Assembly: GCF_012726205.1 (NCBI RefSeq)
Contig: NZ_JAASAE010000009.1
Coordinates: 103,102-167,101 of the forward strand
DNA from: Rhodococcus sp. HNM0569
GTDB lineage: Bacteria; Actinomycetota; Actinomycetes; Mycobacteriales; Mycobacteriaceae
Length of the DNA stretch: 64,000 nt
Direction of reading: 5' to 3'
A program made the translations under genes and the position numbers. Of the stretch, positions 7,198-17,717 are shown piece by piece (position 1 is the stretch's first letter; every line of letters starts with the position of its first letter). The notes under the pieces were generated by a model, which saw only the letters and a list, made by a program, of their open reading frames with translations, had not been told where the DNA came from and did no database searches.

Positions 7198-10100
7198 CGC
7201 TTCGTTGATGATCTCTTGCTGTTCGACAGCGTGCACCTTGCTCGAACCCGAGGACGGCGCGGACATCGAACGACGGGAGATGCGCTTGATGCCGGTGAGC
7301 TTGTCGGGCAGCAACTCGGGCAGCGCGAGGCCGAAGAACGGCCAGGCACCCTGGTTCGCCGGCTCCTCCTGGACCCAGAAGAACTCGCGGGCATTCGGGT
7401 ACTGGTCGAGGGTCGCGCGCAGGCGGCGGCTCGGCACCGGGTACAGCTGCTCGATGCGGACGAGGGCGACGTCGTCGCGGCCGTCCTTGTCCTTCTTGGC
7501 CTTGAGTTCCCAGTACAGCTTGCCGCTCACGAGCAGGACGCGCGTGACCTTGCTGCGGTCGGCCTCGTCCTTCTCGTACGCGGGCTCCTCGAACACCGAG
7601 CGGAACTTGCCGGTGGTGAAGTCCTCGACCTCGCTGACCGCGGCCTTGTTGCGCAGCATCGACTTCGGGGTGAAGACGACCAGCGGACGGCGGATGCCGT
7701 CGAGCGAGTGACGACGCAGCAGGTGGAAGTAGCTGGCAGGAGTCGACGGGACGGCGACCGTCATCGAGCCCTCGGCGCACAGCTGCAGCCAGCGCTCGAT
7801 GCGACCCGACGTGTGGTCGGGCCCCTGGCCCTCGTGGCCGTGCGGCAGCAGCAGCACGACGTCCGAGAGCTGGCCCCACTTGGCCTCACCCGAGCTGATG
7901 AACTCGTCGATGATCGACTGTGCACCGTTGACGAAGTCGCCGAACTGCGCCTCCCACAGCACGAGCGCCTCGGGGTTGCCCACCGAGTAGCCGTACTCGA
8001 AGCCGACCGCCGCGAACTCGGACAGCGCCGAGTCGTACACCATGAACTTGCCCTGGTCGCCGCCCAGGTTCTGCAGCGGCGTGTACTCCGCACCGGTCTT
8101 GCGGTCGATCAGCACCGAGTGGCGCTGCGTGAACGTGCCGCGGCGCGAGTCCTGACCGGACAGGCGCACCGTGCGGCCCTCGTCGACGAGCGAACCGAAC
8201 GCAAGGAGCTCCGCGAACGCCCAGTCGATCTTGCCGTTGCGCGACATCTCGTGACGCTTCTCGACGACCGGCTTGACGCGCGGGTGGATCGTGAAGCCCT
8301 CGGGCACGTCGACGAACGCGTCGCCGATGCGCTCGAGCACGGACTTGTCGACGGCCGTGGTGAGCTTGACCGGCAGGGGCTGGTCGAGCTCGACCGACTC
8401 GGACGGCTCGGGCTGGTACTTCTCGAGCTCGCGCACCTCGTTGAAGACCCGCTCGAGCTGGCCCTGGTAATCGCGCAGCGCATCTTCCGCTTCCTTGAGC
8501 GAGATGTCGCCGCGGCCGATGAGGGCCTCGGTGTAGCTCTTCCGGACGCTGCGCTTGGTGTCGATGATGTCGTACATCTCGGGCTGCGTCATCGACGGGT
8601 CGTCGCCCTCGTTGTGGCCACGGCGCCGGTAGCAGATCATGTCGATCACGACGTCCTTGCCGAACTTCTCGCGGAAGTCGACGGCCAGCTGGGCCACCCA
8701 CACGCACGCCTCGGGGTCGTCGCCGTTGACGTGGAAGATCGGCGCACCGATCATCTTCGCGACGTCCGTCGAGTACTCGGACGAACGCGAGTGCTCGGGC
8801 GCGGTGGTGAAGCCGACCTGGTTGTTGACGACGATGTGCACGGTGCCGCCGGTGCGGTAGCCGCGCAGCAACGCGAGGTTGAGGGTCTCGGCCACGACGC
8901 CCTGACCGGCGAACGCGGCGTCGCCGTGCAGCATGAGCGGGAGGACCGTGAACCCGTCCTCGCCCTTGTCGAGGATGTCCTGCTTCGCGCGGACGAGGCC
9001 CTCGAGCACGGGGTCGACCGCTTCGAGGTGCGACGGGTTGGCGGTGAGCGACACCTTGATGTCGTTGTCGCCGAACATCTGGATGTACGTGCCCTCGGCG
9101 CCGAGGTGGTACTTGACGTCGCCCGACCCGTGCGCGGCGGCCGGGTTCATGTTGCCCTCGAACTCGGTGAAGATCTTCGAGTACGGCTTTCCGACGATGT
9201 TGGCGAGCACGTTGAGGCGGCCACGGTGCGGCATGCCGATGACGACCTCGTCGAGCGTGTGCTCGGCGGCCTGGTCGATGACGGCGTCCATCATCGGGAT
9301 GACCGACTCGGCGCCCTCGAGTGAGAAGCGCTTCTGGCCGACGTACTTCGTCTGCAGGAACGTCTCGAAGGCCTCGGCGGCGTTGAGCTTGCTCAGGATG
9401 TACTTCTGCTGAGCGACCGTCGGCTTGACGTGGGGAGCCTCGACGCGCTCCTGGATCCACTGCTGCTGCTCGGGCTCGAGGATGTGGGTGTACTCGACGC
9501 CGATGTGGCGGCAGTACGCGTCACGGAGCACCGCGAGGACGTCGCGGAGCTTCATCTGCTCCTTGCCCTGGAAGCCGCCCACCTTGAACCGGCGGTCGAG
9601 ATCCCACAGCGTCAGCGCATGCGTCGTGATGTCGAGATCCGGATGGCTGCGGAACTTGTCCTTGACGAACTGCAGCGGATCCGTGTCGGCCATCAGGTGG
9701 CCGCGGTTGCGGTAGGCCGCGATGAGCTCGAGCACGCGCGTGCTCTTGTCGATCGCGCCCTCGGGGACGTCCTTGCGCCAGCGGACCGGCTCGTACGGGA
9801 TCTCGAGCGCATGGAACAGCTCGTCGTAGAACTCGTCGCTGATCAGCAGGTTGTGGATCGTGCGCAGGAAATCGCCGGACTCGGCGCCCTGGATGATCCG
9901 GTGGTCGTAGGTCGAGGTGAGCGTCATGAGCTTGCCGACGCCCATCTCGGCGATCTTCTCGTCGCTCGCGCCCTGGAACTCGGCGGGGTACTCCATCGCA
10001 CCCGCGCCGATGATCGCGCCCTGGCCCTTGGTGAGCCGCGGAACCGAGTGCACGGTGCCGATGCCGCCCGGGTTGGTGAGCGAGATCGTGACGCCGGAGA

Positions 10101-10992
10101 AGTCGTCGGCCGTGAGCTTGCCGTCGCGTGCGCGCCGGACGATGTCCTCGTACGCCGAGACGAACTGGGTGAAGCTCATGGTCTCGGTGTTCTTGATGGC
10201 GGCGACGACGAGGGAGCGGCTGCCGTCCTTGCCCGCGAGATCGATCGCGAGGCCGAGGTTGGTGTGTGCCGGGGTGACGGCGTTGGGCTTGCCGTCGATC
10301 TCCTCGTAGTGGCGGTTCATGTTCGGGAACGCCTTGACCGCCTGCACGATCGCGTAACCGAGGATGTGCGTGAACGACACCTTGCCGCCGCGCGTGCGCG
10401 CGAGGTGGTTGTTGACGACCACGCGGTTGTCGAACATCAGCTTCGCGGGAATCGCACGCACGCTGGTCGCGGTGGGCAGTTCGAGCGAGATGTTCATGTT
10501 CTTCGCGATGGCAGCAGCAGCACCGCGGAGAACCTTCTTCTCGTCCTGTGCCGGAGCTGCGGATTCCTTCGCGGCCGGCTTCGCCTTCTCGGCGGTAGCC
10601 GATCCGGTGGACTTGTCGGCGGTCGCAGGCTTGGCGGGTGCGGGAGCGCTCTTCGGCGAGGCGGGCCGGGGAGCGGGGGCCTCCGTCTTCCGGGTCGGTG
10701 CCGGGCCGGCGGCGGGAGCCGTGCTCGCGGCGGGCGCAGGGGTGGCGGTGCCGTTGCTGGTGGCGGCGCCGTTGGTCTTGGTCGCGGCGGCACCTGCAGC
10801 GGCGCCGTTGGTCGAGTGCCCGCCATTGCCCGCGGTGGCGGACTCGGGCTTGTAGTCGGTCAGGAATTCGTGCCAACTCGGATCGACGGAGGACGGGTCA
10901 TCCTTGAAGCGCTGGTACATTTCGTCGACCAGCCACTGATTTTGTCCGAACTGGGATGTAGAGCTGCTGCTCACGGCAGGTGTTCGCCTCAT
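7189..10992 (-). CDS. kgd: Multifunctional 2-oxoglutarate decarboxylase/dehydrogenase E1 with fused E2 domain
   Basis: A central TCA-cycle enzyme converting 2-oxoglutarate with thiamine diphosphate, in the Corynebacteriales OdhA/Kgd form (up to 1267 residues). Order: N-terminal segment [15 protein letters not shown]; an Ala/Pro/Thr-rich linker (about 55-150); an acyltransferase (E2-type) domain with [14 protein letters not shown] (about 375); then the large E1 part with [13 protein letters not shown] and [13 protein letters not shown]. There is no lipoyl domain, as usual in this family, so a separate E2 supplies it. The ATG at 10992 is the longest start; GTG 10974 gives a length closer to mycobacterial homologues, and neither has a strong ribosome-binding site. 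A Crp-like site lies upstream. Confidence 0.97.
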   Translation of the reverse strand: MRRTPAVSSSSTSQFGQNQWLVDEMYQRFKDDPSSVDPSWHEFLTDYKPESATAGNGGHSTNGAAAGAAATKTNGAATSNGTATPAPAASTAPAAGPAPTRKTEAPAPRPASPKSAPAPAKPATADKSTGSATAEKAKPAAKESAAPAQDEKKVLRGAAAAIAKNMNISLELPTATSVRAIPAKLMFDNRVVVNNHLARTRGGKVSFTHILGYAIVQAVKAFPNMNRHYEEIDGKPNAVTPAHTNLGLAIDLAGKDGSRSLVVAAIKNTETMSFTQFVSAYEDIVRRARDGKLTADDFSGVTISLTNPGGIGTVHSVPRLTKGQGAIIGAGAMEYPAEFQGASDEKIAEMGVGKLMTLTSTYDHRIIQGAESGDFLRTIHNLLISDEFYDELFHALEIPYEPVRWRKDVPEGAIDKSTRVLELIAAYRNRGHLMADTDPLQFVKDKFRSHPDLDITTHALTLWDLDRRFKVGGFQGKEQMKLRDVLAVLRDAYCRHIGVEYTHILEPEQQQWIQERVEAPHVKPTVAQQKYILSKLNAAEAFETFLQTKYVGQKRFSLEGAESVIPMMDAVIDQAAEHTLDEVVIGMPHRGRLNVLANIVGKPYSKIFTEFEGNMNPAAAHGSGDVKYHLGAEGTYIQMFGDNDIKVSLTANPSHLEAVDPVLEGLVRAKQDILDKGEDGFTVLPLMLHGDAAFAGQGVVAETLNLALLRGYRTGGTVHIVVNNQVGFTTAPEHSRSSEYSTDVAKMIGAPIFHVNGDDPEACVWVAQLAVDFREKFGKDVVIDMICYRRRGHNEGDDPSMTQPEMYDIIDTKRSVRKSYTEALIGRGDISLKEAEDALRDYQGQLERVFNEVRELEKYQPEPSESVELDQPLPVKLTTAVDKSVLERIGDAFVDVPEGFTIHPRVKPVVEKRHEMSRNGKIDWAFAELLAFGSLVDEGRTVRLSGQDSRRGTFTQRHSVLIDRKTGAEYTPLQNLGGDQGKFMVYDSALSEFAAVGFEYGYSVGNPEALVLWEAQFGDFVNGAQSIIDEFISSGEAKWGQLSDVVLLLPHGHEGQGPDHTSGRIERWLQLCAEGSMTVAVPSTPASYFHLLRRHSLDGIRRPLVVFTPKSMLRNKAAVSEVEDFTTGKFRSVFEEPAYEKDEADRSKVTRVLLVSGKLYWELKAKKDKDGRDDVALVRIEQLYPVPSRRLRATLDQYPNAREFFWVQEEPANQGAWPFFGLALPELLPDKLTGIKRISRRSMSAPSSGSSKVHAVEQQEIINEAFG

Positions 10993-11074
10993 TTCTTTTC
11001 TGGTACCCGATCAGAGCGCCTGGTTCGTGAGCCTAGTCCCGCGTGTGTGACGACCCGTTTCGCCGTCCGCGAAA

Positions 11075-11090
11075 TGTGAGCTGGCTCACT
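11075..11090. promoter_or_regulatory. Possible Crp/GlxR-type operator upstream of kgd
   Basis: TGTGA-gctggc-TCACT differs by one base from the Crp/GlxR consensus TGTGA-N6-TCACA. Within it is the perfect palindrome GTGAGC-TG-GCTCAC (11076-11089). It lies 83-98 bp upstream of the kgd start, in the 99-bp gap behind the ABC exporter gene. cAMP-receptor control of kgd is an inference. Confidence 0.5.
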
Positions 11091-11091
11091 G

Positions 11092-14000
11092 TCATGCGAT
11101 GGGATCTCCATTTTCGATGCTCTCCGACCACAGATTATTCCGCTGTTGCTCGCGCGCCGCATCCCACAAGCGCGCATACGGACCTCCAGCGTGTCGGAGC
11201 TCGGCATGCTGTCCGTACTCCACGATACGACCTTCGTCGACCACGGCGATCGCATCGGCTCGCGCGGCCGTCGCGAGCCGATGCGCCACCACCACGGACG
11301 TACGTGATCGGGTGAGCCGCCCGCTCGCGTCGAGTACCGCGCGTTCGGTCGCAGGATCGAGCGTCGCGGTCGCCTCGTCGAGCAACAGCAGGTCGGGTTC
11401 CACCAGTTCGGCGCGCGCGAGCGCGATCAACTGACGCTGGCCCGCGGACAGGCCCTGCCCGCGTTCGCCGACCGGGTGGTTCATGCCGCCGCGCAGTGCC
11501 GCGATCGTGCCGAGCGCGCCGACCGATCGGGCCGCGGCCTCGATCTCGGCGCGCGTCGCGTCGGGCCTGCCGAACGCGATGTTCGACGCGACGGTGCCGG
11601 TGAACAGGTGCGCTTCCTGCGGCACGACGCCGAGCCGGTGCCGGTAGTCCGCGAGGCGGAACGCGCGCACGTCGACGTCGTCGAGGCGTACCGAGCCCGA
11701 GGTGGGGTCGTAGAAGCGTGCGAGGAGTTTCACGACGGTCGACTTGCCCGCGCCGGTCCGGCCGACGAGCGCGACGGTCGTGCCCGGCCTGATGTGCAGG
11801 TCGACATCGGAGAGCGCGTCGCGCTCGGCTCCCTGATACCGGAATCCGACGTCGTCGAGCCGGACGTCGCCCCGCAGACGGCCGCGGACGGGCGTCGCGT
11901 CGGTGCGGGTCGCGGTCTCGATCGAGCTGGGGGTGCGCAGCAGGTCGCCGATGCGGGTGAGGCCGACTCTGGCCTGCTGGTAGCCGTCGAACACCTGCGA
12001 CAGCTGCTGGATGGGCACGAACAGCAGCCCGAGATACAGCACGAAGGCGACCAGGACGCCCGGCGACGTCGCGCCCGACGCGACCGCGCGGGCGCCGACG
12101 AACACGACGGCCGCGAGCGCGAGGTCCGACAGGAATGCGACGAACGGGAAGTACACGGAGATCGCCTGCTGCGAGCGCATGCGCGCCCGCCGGTAGCTGT
12201 CGGCGCGCTCGGCGAACCGCGCCGCGGCGTACCCCTCCCGCAGGTAGGCCTGCGCCGCGCGGAGGCCGGTGACGTTCTCCTGGAAGTCGGCGTTGACGAG
12301 CGAGATGCGCTCGCGCGAGGTCGCGTAGGCCTCCGACGACACCCGGCGGAACACGATCGTGGCGACGACGAGCGGCACGAGCGAGGACAGTGCGACGAGC
12401 GCGAGGGACATGTCGGTGACGAGCAGCGCGACCGAGATCCCCGCCAGGGTCAGCACCGACACGACGGCCGTCGACAGACCGGTCTGCAGGAACGACGACA
12501 ATGCGTCGACGTCGGTGGTCATGCGGGTCATGATCCGGCCGGACAGCTCGCGTTCGTAGTAGTCGAGGCCGAGCCGTTGCAGGTGCGCGAAGCTGCGCAC
12601 CCGCAGTCCGTACAGCACGCGTTCGCCCGCGCGTGCCGTGATCACCGTCATGACCGCGGCGACGATCCATCCGGCAGCGACGAGCGCCGCGCCGACACCT
12701 GCCGTCGTCCACAGCGCGGCCGGGTCGCCCGCGTCCACACCGTGGTCGACCGCGAACCGCACGATCGACGGGAACGCGATGTTCGCGAGCGAGTCGAACG
12801 CGAGGCATGCGACGACGGCGAGCAGCAGCCACCGCACCGGCCGCAGGATCGACAGCAGCCGGAAGTGCGGATCGGGCGTGCGCAGCGCCGCGGAATCCAG
12901 GTGCGGTTGTTCGGTCGCCGGTGGCAGTGCCGCCACGGCCGCGGTGAGCTCCGGGGTGGGCGCGAGACCGAGCGCCCCGCCCGGCCCGCCTGCCCGGCCA
13001 CCCGTGTGACCGCCGCCCGCGGTGGGTGTCCGTGGACTCCTGCCCGTAGTCGGTCCCGGGGCGTGCTCGGTGGCAGGCCACAGCCGGGCAGCGGTGGGCT
13101 CGGCTTCGGTGAGCGCGGCATCGGGCGCGTCCGCGCCGTCGAGTGCGCCGGCATTCTCGGGGGCGGGCGCGTCGGTCGGCTCGGTGTCGGAGGACTCGTC
13201 GGCGAACAACTCGCGGAAGCGCGCAGACCGTTGCTCGAGTTCGTGGACCGTGCCGATGTCGGTGACGCGTCCGCCGTCGAGCACCGCGACCCGGTCGGCG
13301 AGCGTGAGCGTCGAGCGGCGGTGCGCGAGGATCAGCGCGGTGTTGTCGCGGTGTGCCCGTAGCGATGCGTAGATCGTGGCTTCCGTGGCCGCGTCGACGG
13401 CGCTCGTCGCGTCGTCGAGCACCAGGATGCGGGGATGCATCAGGAGCGCGCGGGCGAGCGCGATGCGTTGCCGCTGGCCACCCGAGAGCGTCAGGCCGCG
13501 TTCGCCGACCTCGGTGTCGTAGCCGTCGGGCAGAGCCGACACGAACTCGTCGGCAGCGGCCCGCCGGGCGGCCGAGCGGATCTCGTCGATCGACGCGTCG
13601 GGCCTGCCGAGGGCGATGTTGGCCGCGATCGTGTCGGAGAACAGGAACGGTTCGTCGAACACCAGCGACACCGCGCCGCGCAATTGTTCGGCGCGCACGT
13701 CGGCGATGTCGACGTCGCCGCGGCTCGACGTGAGGCACACGCGTCCACCGGACGGCGAGTAGAAGCGAGGAAGCAGCAGCGACAGCGCGGTCTTGCCGGA
13801 GCCTGCCGCGCCGACGACGGCGACACTCTCGCCCGGTTCGACCCGTAGGTCGAGGCCGCGCAGTGTGGTGCGGTCGGGCTCGAACCCGAAGGTGACGTCC
13901 TCGAATGCGAACCCGAGGGGGCCGTCCGGCACGTCGCAGGGGGCCGGCGGATCGGTGACCTCGGGTTCGGTGTCGATGACGTCGTACACCCGCTCGACCG

Positions 14001-14985
14001 CGGCGCGCGAGAGCTGCGCCATGACGACGACCTGGGACAGCGTGCGTGTCACCGACGTCATCGTGGTGACGTAGGTGGCGAACGCGAGGAAGGTGCCGAT
14101 CGTGATGTGCCCGTGCAGCGCGAGATAGCCGCCGAGCGCGATCACCCCGACGAGACCGATCTGCGGCAGCGCCGACATGGTGGGGGTGAACCGCGCATTG
14201 AGTCGCGCGGCGCGCAGGCGTTCGCCGTACAGCGTGCGGCTGCGGTCGTCGAGCAGGTCGACCGCGCGGCGTTCCTGCCCGAAGCCCTTCACGACGCGTA
14301 CACCGGTGACCGATTCCTCGACGTGCTCGGCGAGTTCGGCGGCCCGCTGCTGCGCCGACCACGTTGCGGCGAACAGCTTGGGCCGCACCGTGCGCACGAC
14401 GAGCGCCGCGGCGGGCACGGTGACCAGCGCGACGAGCGTGAGCAGCGGCGAGAGCCACGCCATGATCACGAGGGCGAGCACGAACTGCAGCAGCGCGCCC
14501 GCCGACATCGGCACCATCGCGAGCAGACCCTGCACGAGCTGCAGATCGGTGATCGAGCGGGACACCACCTGACCGGTGCTGATGCGGTCCTGACCGCGGC
14601 CGTCGAGCCGCTGCAGCGACACCAGCAGGTCCAGCCGGAGATCGTGCTGTACGTCGAGCGAGAGTCGTCCCGCGAGCATGCGCCTGCCGTACTGGCAGGC
14701 GAATCGCACGCACGCGAGGAGCGCGATCGCGACGGCCGCGACAGTGATCACGCGGGCGGGCCGCACGTCCTGCGCCGCGTCGAGAGCGTACTTGGTGAGC
14801 AGGGGAAAGGAGATGTCGATGGCCGCGGCCACCGTGGTGACCGCGAGTGCGCCGATCGTGAGCGTGCGATGACGCATGCATTCGGCGAACAACCGGCGGA
14901 TCCAGCCGGTGTGCGGCGAACGCGGACCCCCGCGATCGTCGTGCGTTCGCCGCACGCCGGTGCCGGAGTGTGCCTCGACCGCCAT
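11092..14985 (-). CDS. Fused heterodimer-type ABC exporter (TMD-NBD-TMD-NBD)
   Basis: A 1297-residue full-length ABC exporter with two membrane-NBD halves in one chain, the architecture of mycobacterial Rv0194. Half 1: about six membrane helices, Walker A GAAGSGKT, signature LSGGQRQ, Walker B LVLDDATS. Its residue after the Walker B aspartate is Asp, not the catalytic Glu, and its Q-loop region reads VFDEPFLF without the glutamine. Half 2: GRTGAGKST, VVPQEAHLF, LSAGQRQ and LLLLDEATA, all intact. The halves are joined by a long Gly/Pro/Ala/Glu-rich linker. One ATP site is therefore degenerate. Likely role is multidrug or lipid export. Start ATG 14985 is chosen by frame; the ribosome-binding site is poor. 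Confidence 0.92.
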   Translation of the reverse strand: MAVEAHSGTGVRRTHDDRGGPRSPHTGWIRRLFAECMRHRTLTIGALAVTTVAAAIDISFPLLTKYALDAAQDVRPARVITVAAVAIALLACVRFACQYGRRMLAGRLSLDVQHDLRLDLLVSLQRLDGRGQDRISTGQVVSRSITDLQLVQGLLAMVPMSAGALLQFVLALVIMAWLSPLLTLVALVTVPAAALVVRTVRPKLFAATWSAQQRAAELAEHVEESVTGVRVVKGFGQERRAVDLLDDRSRTLYGERLRAARLNARFTPTMSALPQIGLVGVIALGGYLALHGHITIGTFLAFATYVTTMTSVTRTLSQVVVMAQLSRAAVERVYDVIDTEPEVTDPPAPCDVPDGPLGFAFEDVTFGFEPDRTTLRGLDLRVEPGESVAVVGAAGSGKTALSLLLPRFYSPSGGRVCLTSSRGDVDIADVRAEQLRGAVSLVFDEPFLFSDTIAANIALGRPDASIDEIRSAARRAAADEFVSALPDGYDTEVGERGLTLSGGQRQRIALARALLMHPRILVLDDATSAVDAATEATIYASLRAHRDNTALILAHRRSTLTLADRVAVLDGGRVTDIGTVHELEQRSARFRELFADESSDTEPTDAPAPENAGALDGADAPDAALTEAEPTAARLWPATEHAPGPTTGRSPRTPTAGGGHTGGRAGGPGGALGLAPTPELTAAVAALPPATEQPHLDSAALRTPDPHFRLLSILRPVRWLLLAVVACLAFDSLANIAFPSIVRFAVDHGVDAGDPAALWTTAGVGAALVAAGWIVAAVMTVITARAGERVLYGLRVRSFAHLQRLGLDYYERELSGRIMTRMTTDVDALSSFLQTGLSTAVVSVLTLAGISVALLVTDMSLALVALSSLVPLVVATIVFRRVSSEAYATSRERISLVNADFQENVTGLRAAQAYLREGYAAARFAERADSYRRARMRSQQAISVYFPFVAFLSDLALAAVVFVGARAVASGATSPGVLVAFVLYLGLLFVPIQQLSQVFDGYQQARVGLTRIGDLLRTPSSIETATRTDATPVRGRLRGDVRLDDVGFRYQGAERDALSDVDLHIRPGTTVALVGRTGAGKSTVVKLLARFYDPTSGSVRLDDVDVRAFRLADYRHRLGVVPQEAHLFTGTVASNIAFGRPDATRAEIEAAARSVGALGTIAALRGGMNHPVGERGQGLSAGQRQLIALARAELVEPDLLLLDEATATLDPATERAVLDASGRLTRSRTSVVVAHRLATAARADAIAVVDEGRIVEYGQHAELRHAGGPYARLWDAAREQQRNNLWSESIENGDPIA

Positions 14986-15032
14986 TGCATCCACGCTAGA
15001 CCGCGCGGGCGACAGCGCGGTCGGCGAGTGGG

Positions 15033-15809
15033 TCAGGTGATGTCGCGGGTGCGCAGGCGCAGCCAGCCGGCCGCGACCGCGACCGCCGTCCAGAAGAGCA
15101 CGACCAGGGGAGCGAACGGCCACCCGGGCAGCCAGTCGACGCCGTCGGTGACGGCGCCGACCACGGTGCCGAGAGTCGCGGAGACGGGCAGGACGTCGGC
15201 GACGCCGCCGATCCCGAGCCCGGCGAGGATCGCCCGCACGATCAGCTCGCCGAATGCATACCAGACGACGAGCCCGACGACCGTGCCGACGGACGCCCCG
15301 GTGACCAGCACGACGCCCGTCCCGATCCACGCCCACGCGATCGCGAGGACGACGCCGAGGCCGAGCACGGTGAACAGGTCGCCGCCGAAGGCGACGTCGC
15401 CACCGCCGAAGGCGACGAGGGCGCCGACACACACGACGTCGACGACGATCGCGTAGGCCGCTGCGACGGCCGCGGTGACGGCGAGCTTCGCCGCGACGAC
15501 GCGGTCGCGATTGCCGGATGTGGCGAATGTCGTGGTGAGCGTGCCGTATCGCGCTTCGCTGCCGCCGTTGACGGCGCCGAAGACTGCTGCGAACAGCACG
15601 ACGACGAACAGTGCCGTGCCGACCCCGAACAGCGTCGCGGCCAGATCGGCGGCCGAGCGTTCGCCTTCGAGGTTGTCTGCCACCAGGCTCGTGGTGGGGA
15701 CGGTGAGTGCGCTCGAGAACAGGCCGACCGTGAGCGGGGCGAGCCCGAGAACCCACCAGAACCGCAGCGACAGCACCTTGCGCGCCTCGGCGACGAGCAG
15801 ACCGGTCAT
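15033..15809 (-). CDS. ABC-2 type transporter permease
   Basis: A 258-residue membrane protein with about six hydrophobic segments. The first follows MTGLLVAEARKVLSLRFWW, the usual beginning of ABC-2 permeases, and the SEARYGTLTTTFAT stretch is typical of the cytoplasmic loop after helix 2. Its ATG overlaps the TGA of the ATPase gene (ATGA), so the two make one transporter. The substrate is unknown; such pairs often act in drug or lipid export in actinobacteria. Confidence 0.87.
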   Translation of the reverse strand: MTGLLVAEARKVLSLRFWWVLGLAPLTVGLFSSALTVPTTSLVADNLEGERSAADLAATLFGVGTALFVVVLFAAVFGAVNGGSEARYGTLTTTFATSGNRDRVVAAKLAVTAAVAAAYAIVVDVVCVGALVAFGGGDVAFGGDLFTVLGLGVVLAIAWAWIGTGVVLVTGASVGTVVGLVVWYAFGELIVRAILAGLGIGGVADVLPVSATLGTVVGAVTDGVDWLPGWPFAPLVVLFWTAVAVAAGWLRLRTRDIT

Positions 15810-16888
15810 CGGGGTCCTCCCGGAACGTGCGGCGGTGGGTAGCCGGGTGGCGGCCCGTACCCAGACCCCGGAGGTGGCCCGTATCCGGGCGGGGGTGGAC
15901 CGTGCGGGTGTGGCGGAGGGCCCGGCGGAACGTACCCGGCCGGTGGCAGCGGCGCGCCGTAGCCGCCGGGTGCCGCGGCCGTCGCACCCGCGACGTAGTC
16001 GGGCGCGGTCATCGCGAGGAACAGTTGTTCGAGGTCGACCTGTTCGTCGACGACACCGAAGATCGTCACGTGCGCGTCGTGCGCGGCCGCGGCAAGGGCG
16101 CGTTCGTCGGCGCCGAGTACCGCGAGCCTGCCGTCGCGCAGCGAACGTGCGTCGGGGAATCCGTGTCCCGAGAGGGCGAGGGCGAGCGCCGCAGGGTCCG
16201 AGCACGCGACGAGCAGCCTGCTGTGTTGTGCGCGACGCAGGGCCTCGAGCGTGCCCTGGTACACGAGCGATCCGCGGCTCACGACGAGCACACGGTCGAT
16301 GATCTGCTGCACCTGCGGCAGCACGTGCGACGACAGCAGCACCGTGCCGCCCCGTGCGGCGAACTCGGTGAGCTGTGCCCGCAGCCATGCGATGCCCTGC
16401 GGATCCAGGCCGTTGGCTGGTTCGTCGAGCACGAGCACGCTCGGGTCGCCCAGCAGCGCCGTCGCGAGCGCGAGTCGCCCGCGCATGCCGAGCGAGAACT
16501 CGCCGACGCGTCTGCGCGCGACAGCGAGGAGCCCGACCTGATCGAGGACGTCGTCGGCGCGCCGGTCCGGGACGCCCATCGCGGCGGTGTAGATGCGCAG
16601 GTGCTCGCGTGCCGTGCGTTTGGGATGCATCGTCTGCGCATCGAGCACGGCACCGACGACGCGGCCGGGAGCGCGCATCGACCGCACCGGTTCGCCGTGT
16701 ACGAGCGCGAAACCCGCGGTGGGCGTCACGAGCCCGAGGGCCATCCGCAGTGTGGTCGTCTTGCCCGAGCCGTTCGGGCCGAGGAAACCGGTGATCGAAC
16801 CTCGCGGCACGGCGAACGACATGTCGTGCACCGCGTCCACGTCGCCGAAGCTCTTCGCGAGCCCGACCGCCTCGATCGCGGCGCTCAC
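15806..16888 (-). CDS. ABC-2 transporter ATP-binding protein with Pro/Gly-rich tail
   Basis: A 360-residue ATPase. Walker A GPNGSGKT (about 38), a DrrA/CcmA-type degenerate signature FSLGMRGRLA and Walker B LVLDEPANGLDP are intact, as is the switch histidine in LLSSHVL. The last 60 residues or so form a tail of repeated GYGPPPG-like units, absent from most relatives, ending in HVPGGPR. Start GTG 16888 overlaps the stop of the preceding conserved gene (GTGA). It forms one operon with that gene and with the permease downstream. Confidence 0.9.
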   Translation of the reverse strand: MSAAIEAVGLAKSFGDVDAVHDMSFAVPRGSITGFLGPNGSGKTTTLRMALGLVTPTAGFALVHGEPVRSMRAPGRVVGAVLDAQTMHPKRTAREHLRIYTAAMGVPDRRADDVLDQVGLLAVARRRVGEFSLGMRGRLALATALLGDPSVLVLDEPANGLDPQGIAWLRAQLTEFAARGGTVLLSSHVLPQVQQIIDRVLVVSRGSLVYQGTLEALRRAQHSRLLVACSDPAALALALSGHGFPDARSLRDGRLAVLGADERALAAAAHDAHVTIFGVVDEQVDLEQLFLAMTAPDYVAGATAAAPGGYGAPLPPAGYVPPGPPPHPHGPPPPGYGPPPGSGYGPPPGYPPPHVPGGPR

Positions 16889-17577
16889 GCAAGACCCTCC
16901 GGCTCGATCGCGCCGCGCTCCCAGCGCGCGGGCGCCGGCCCGAATGCATCACGAGAGTTGCGCACGATCGACTTGCCGATCGCCCGGTTGCCCGCACCGC
17001 CGATCGCGGCGCCGATGCCCGCGGGCACGAGCTTGCCGAGCACCAGGGCGCTGCGCCGCGCGGCGTACTTGGTCGCGAACTTGCGCACGAGAGAGTTGTT
17101 CATCGTCCGCAGTACCGGCGCGGGAACCTTGCCGTCGAGAGCGCGGGCCCAGTGCGCGGTGCGCTTGCCCGTCGCGTGCTGCACGATCTCCATCCCCGCC
17201 TCGCCGAGCACGACCGACAGCACGAGCGCGCGGCGTTGCTGGTGATCATCCACGGGCACCCCGTGCACGGCCGCGACACCGAGCGTGAACAAGGCCGCCG
17301 CCTCCAGGAAGAATGCGGACTCGGCGCCGATCGCCGCGAACGACGCGACGGTGCCGACGCCCGGCACGGCGGCCGTCGCACCGACCGCACCGCCGCTGCC
17401 GGTGACGGCCGCGAGGAATCGGGACTCGAGACGAGCGACGATCTGCTCGGGAGTGTCGTCGGGATGTGCTGCGCGCAACCGGGCGACGTACTTCTCGACC
17501 GCGGGGCCCTGGAGACGACCCGCGTTGTCGAGCAGCGACGCGAGTGACTTCTCGATCCGTCCGGGCTTGTCGGCCAC
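16885..17577 (-). CDS. Conserved protein of unknown function
   Basis: About 230 residues. I do not recognise a named family with certainty. A Gly/Ala-rich segment (GSGGAVGATAAVPGVGTVASFAAIGAESAFFLEAAA, split here as seen at about 60-95) looks membrane-associating, and a second glycine-rich patch (LVPAGIGAAIGGAGNRAIG) lies near 190. The pattern resembles EcsC-like proteins, but I would not assign it. GTG 17577 is preferred because GGAAGGGG lies 5 nt upstream; a GTG two codons earlier touches that site. It overlaps and precedes the ABC-2 ATPase gene, so it is probably co-transcribed with the transporter. Confidence 0.7.
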   Translation of the reverse strand: MADKPGRIEKSLASLLDNAGRLQGPAVEKYVARLRAAHPDDTPEQIVARLESRFLAAVTGSGGAVGATAAVPGVGTVASFAAIGAESAFFLEAAALFTLGVAAVHGVPVDDHQQRRALVLSVVLGEAGMEIVQHATGKRTAHWARALDGKVPAPVLRTMNNSLVRKFATKYAARRSALVLGKLVPAGIGAAIGGAGNRAIGKSIVRNSRDAFGPAPARWERGAIEPEGLA

Positions 17578-17717
17578 GCCCACCCCTTCCGATTCGTTCC
17601 CTGCCTGCCGTGCCGACCCTATGCGAGATCGTCCGCGCTCGGCGATCGCCCGCAGTCGCCTGCTCGTCGGCGCTCGTCGTCTTCCCCACGTGTCGTGTTC
17701 GTGCCTACGCTGGAGAC

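Noticed and set aside
7060..9324. A 754-codon open frame on the plus strand antisense to kgd.
   Set aside because: Its translation is arginine/valine/leucine-rich without motifs, and the minus strand encodes a certain TCA enzyme. Long antisense frames are a GC-rich codon artefact.
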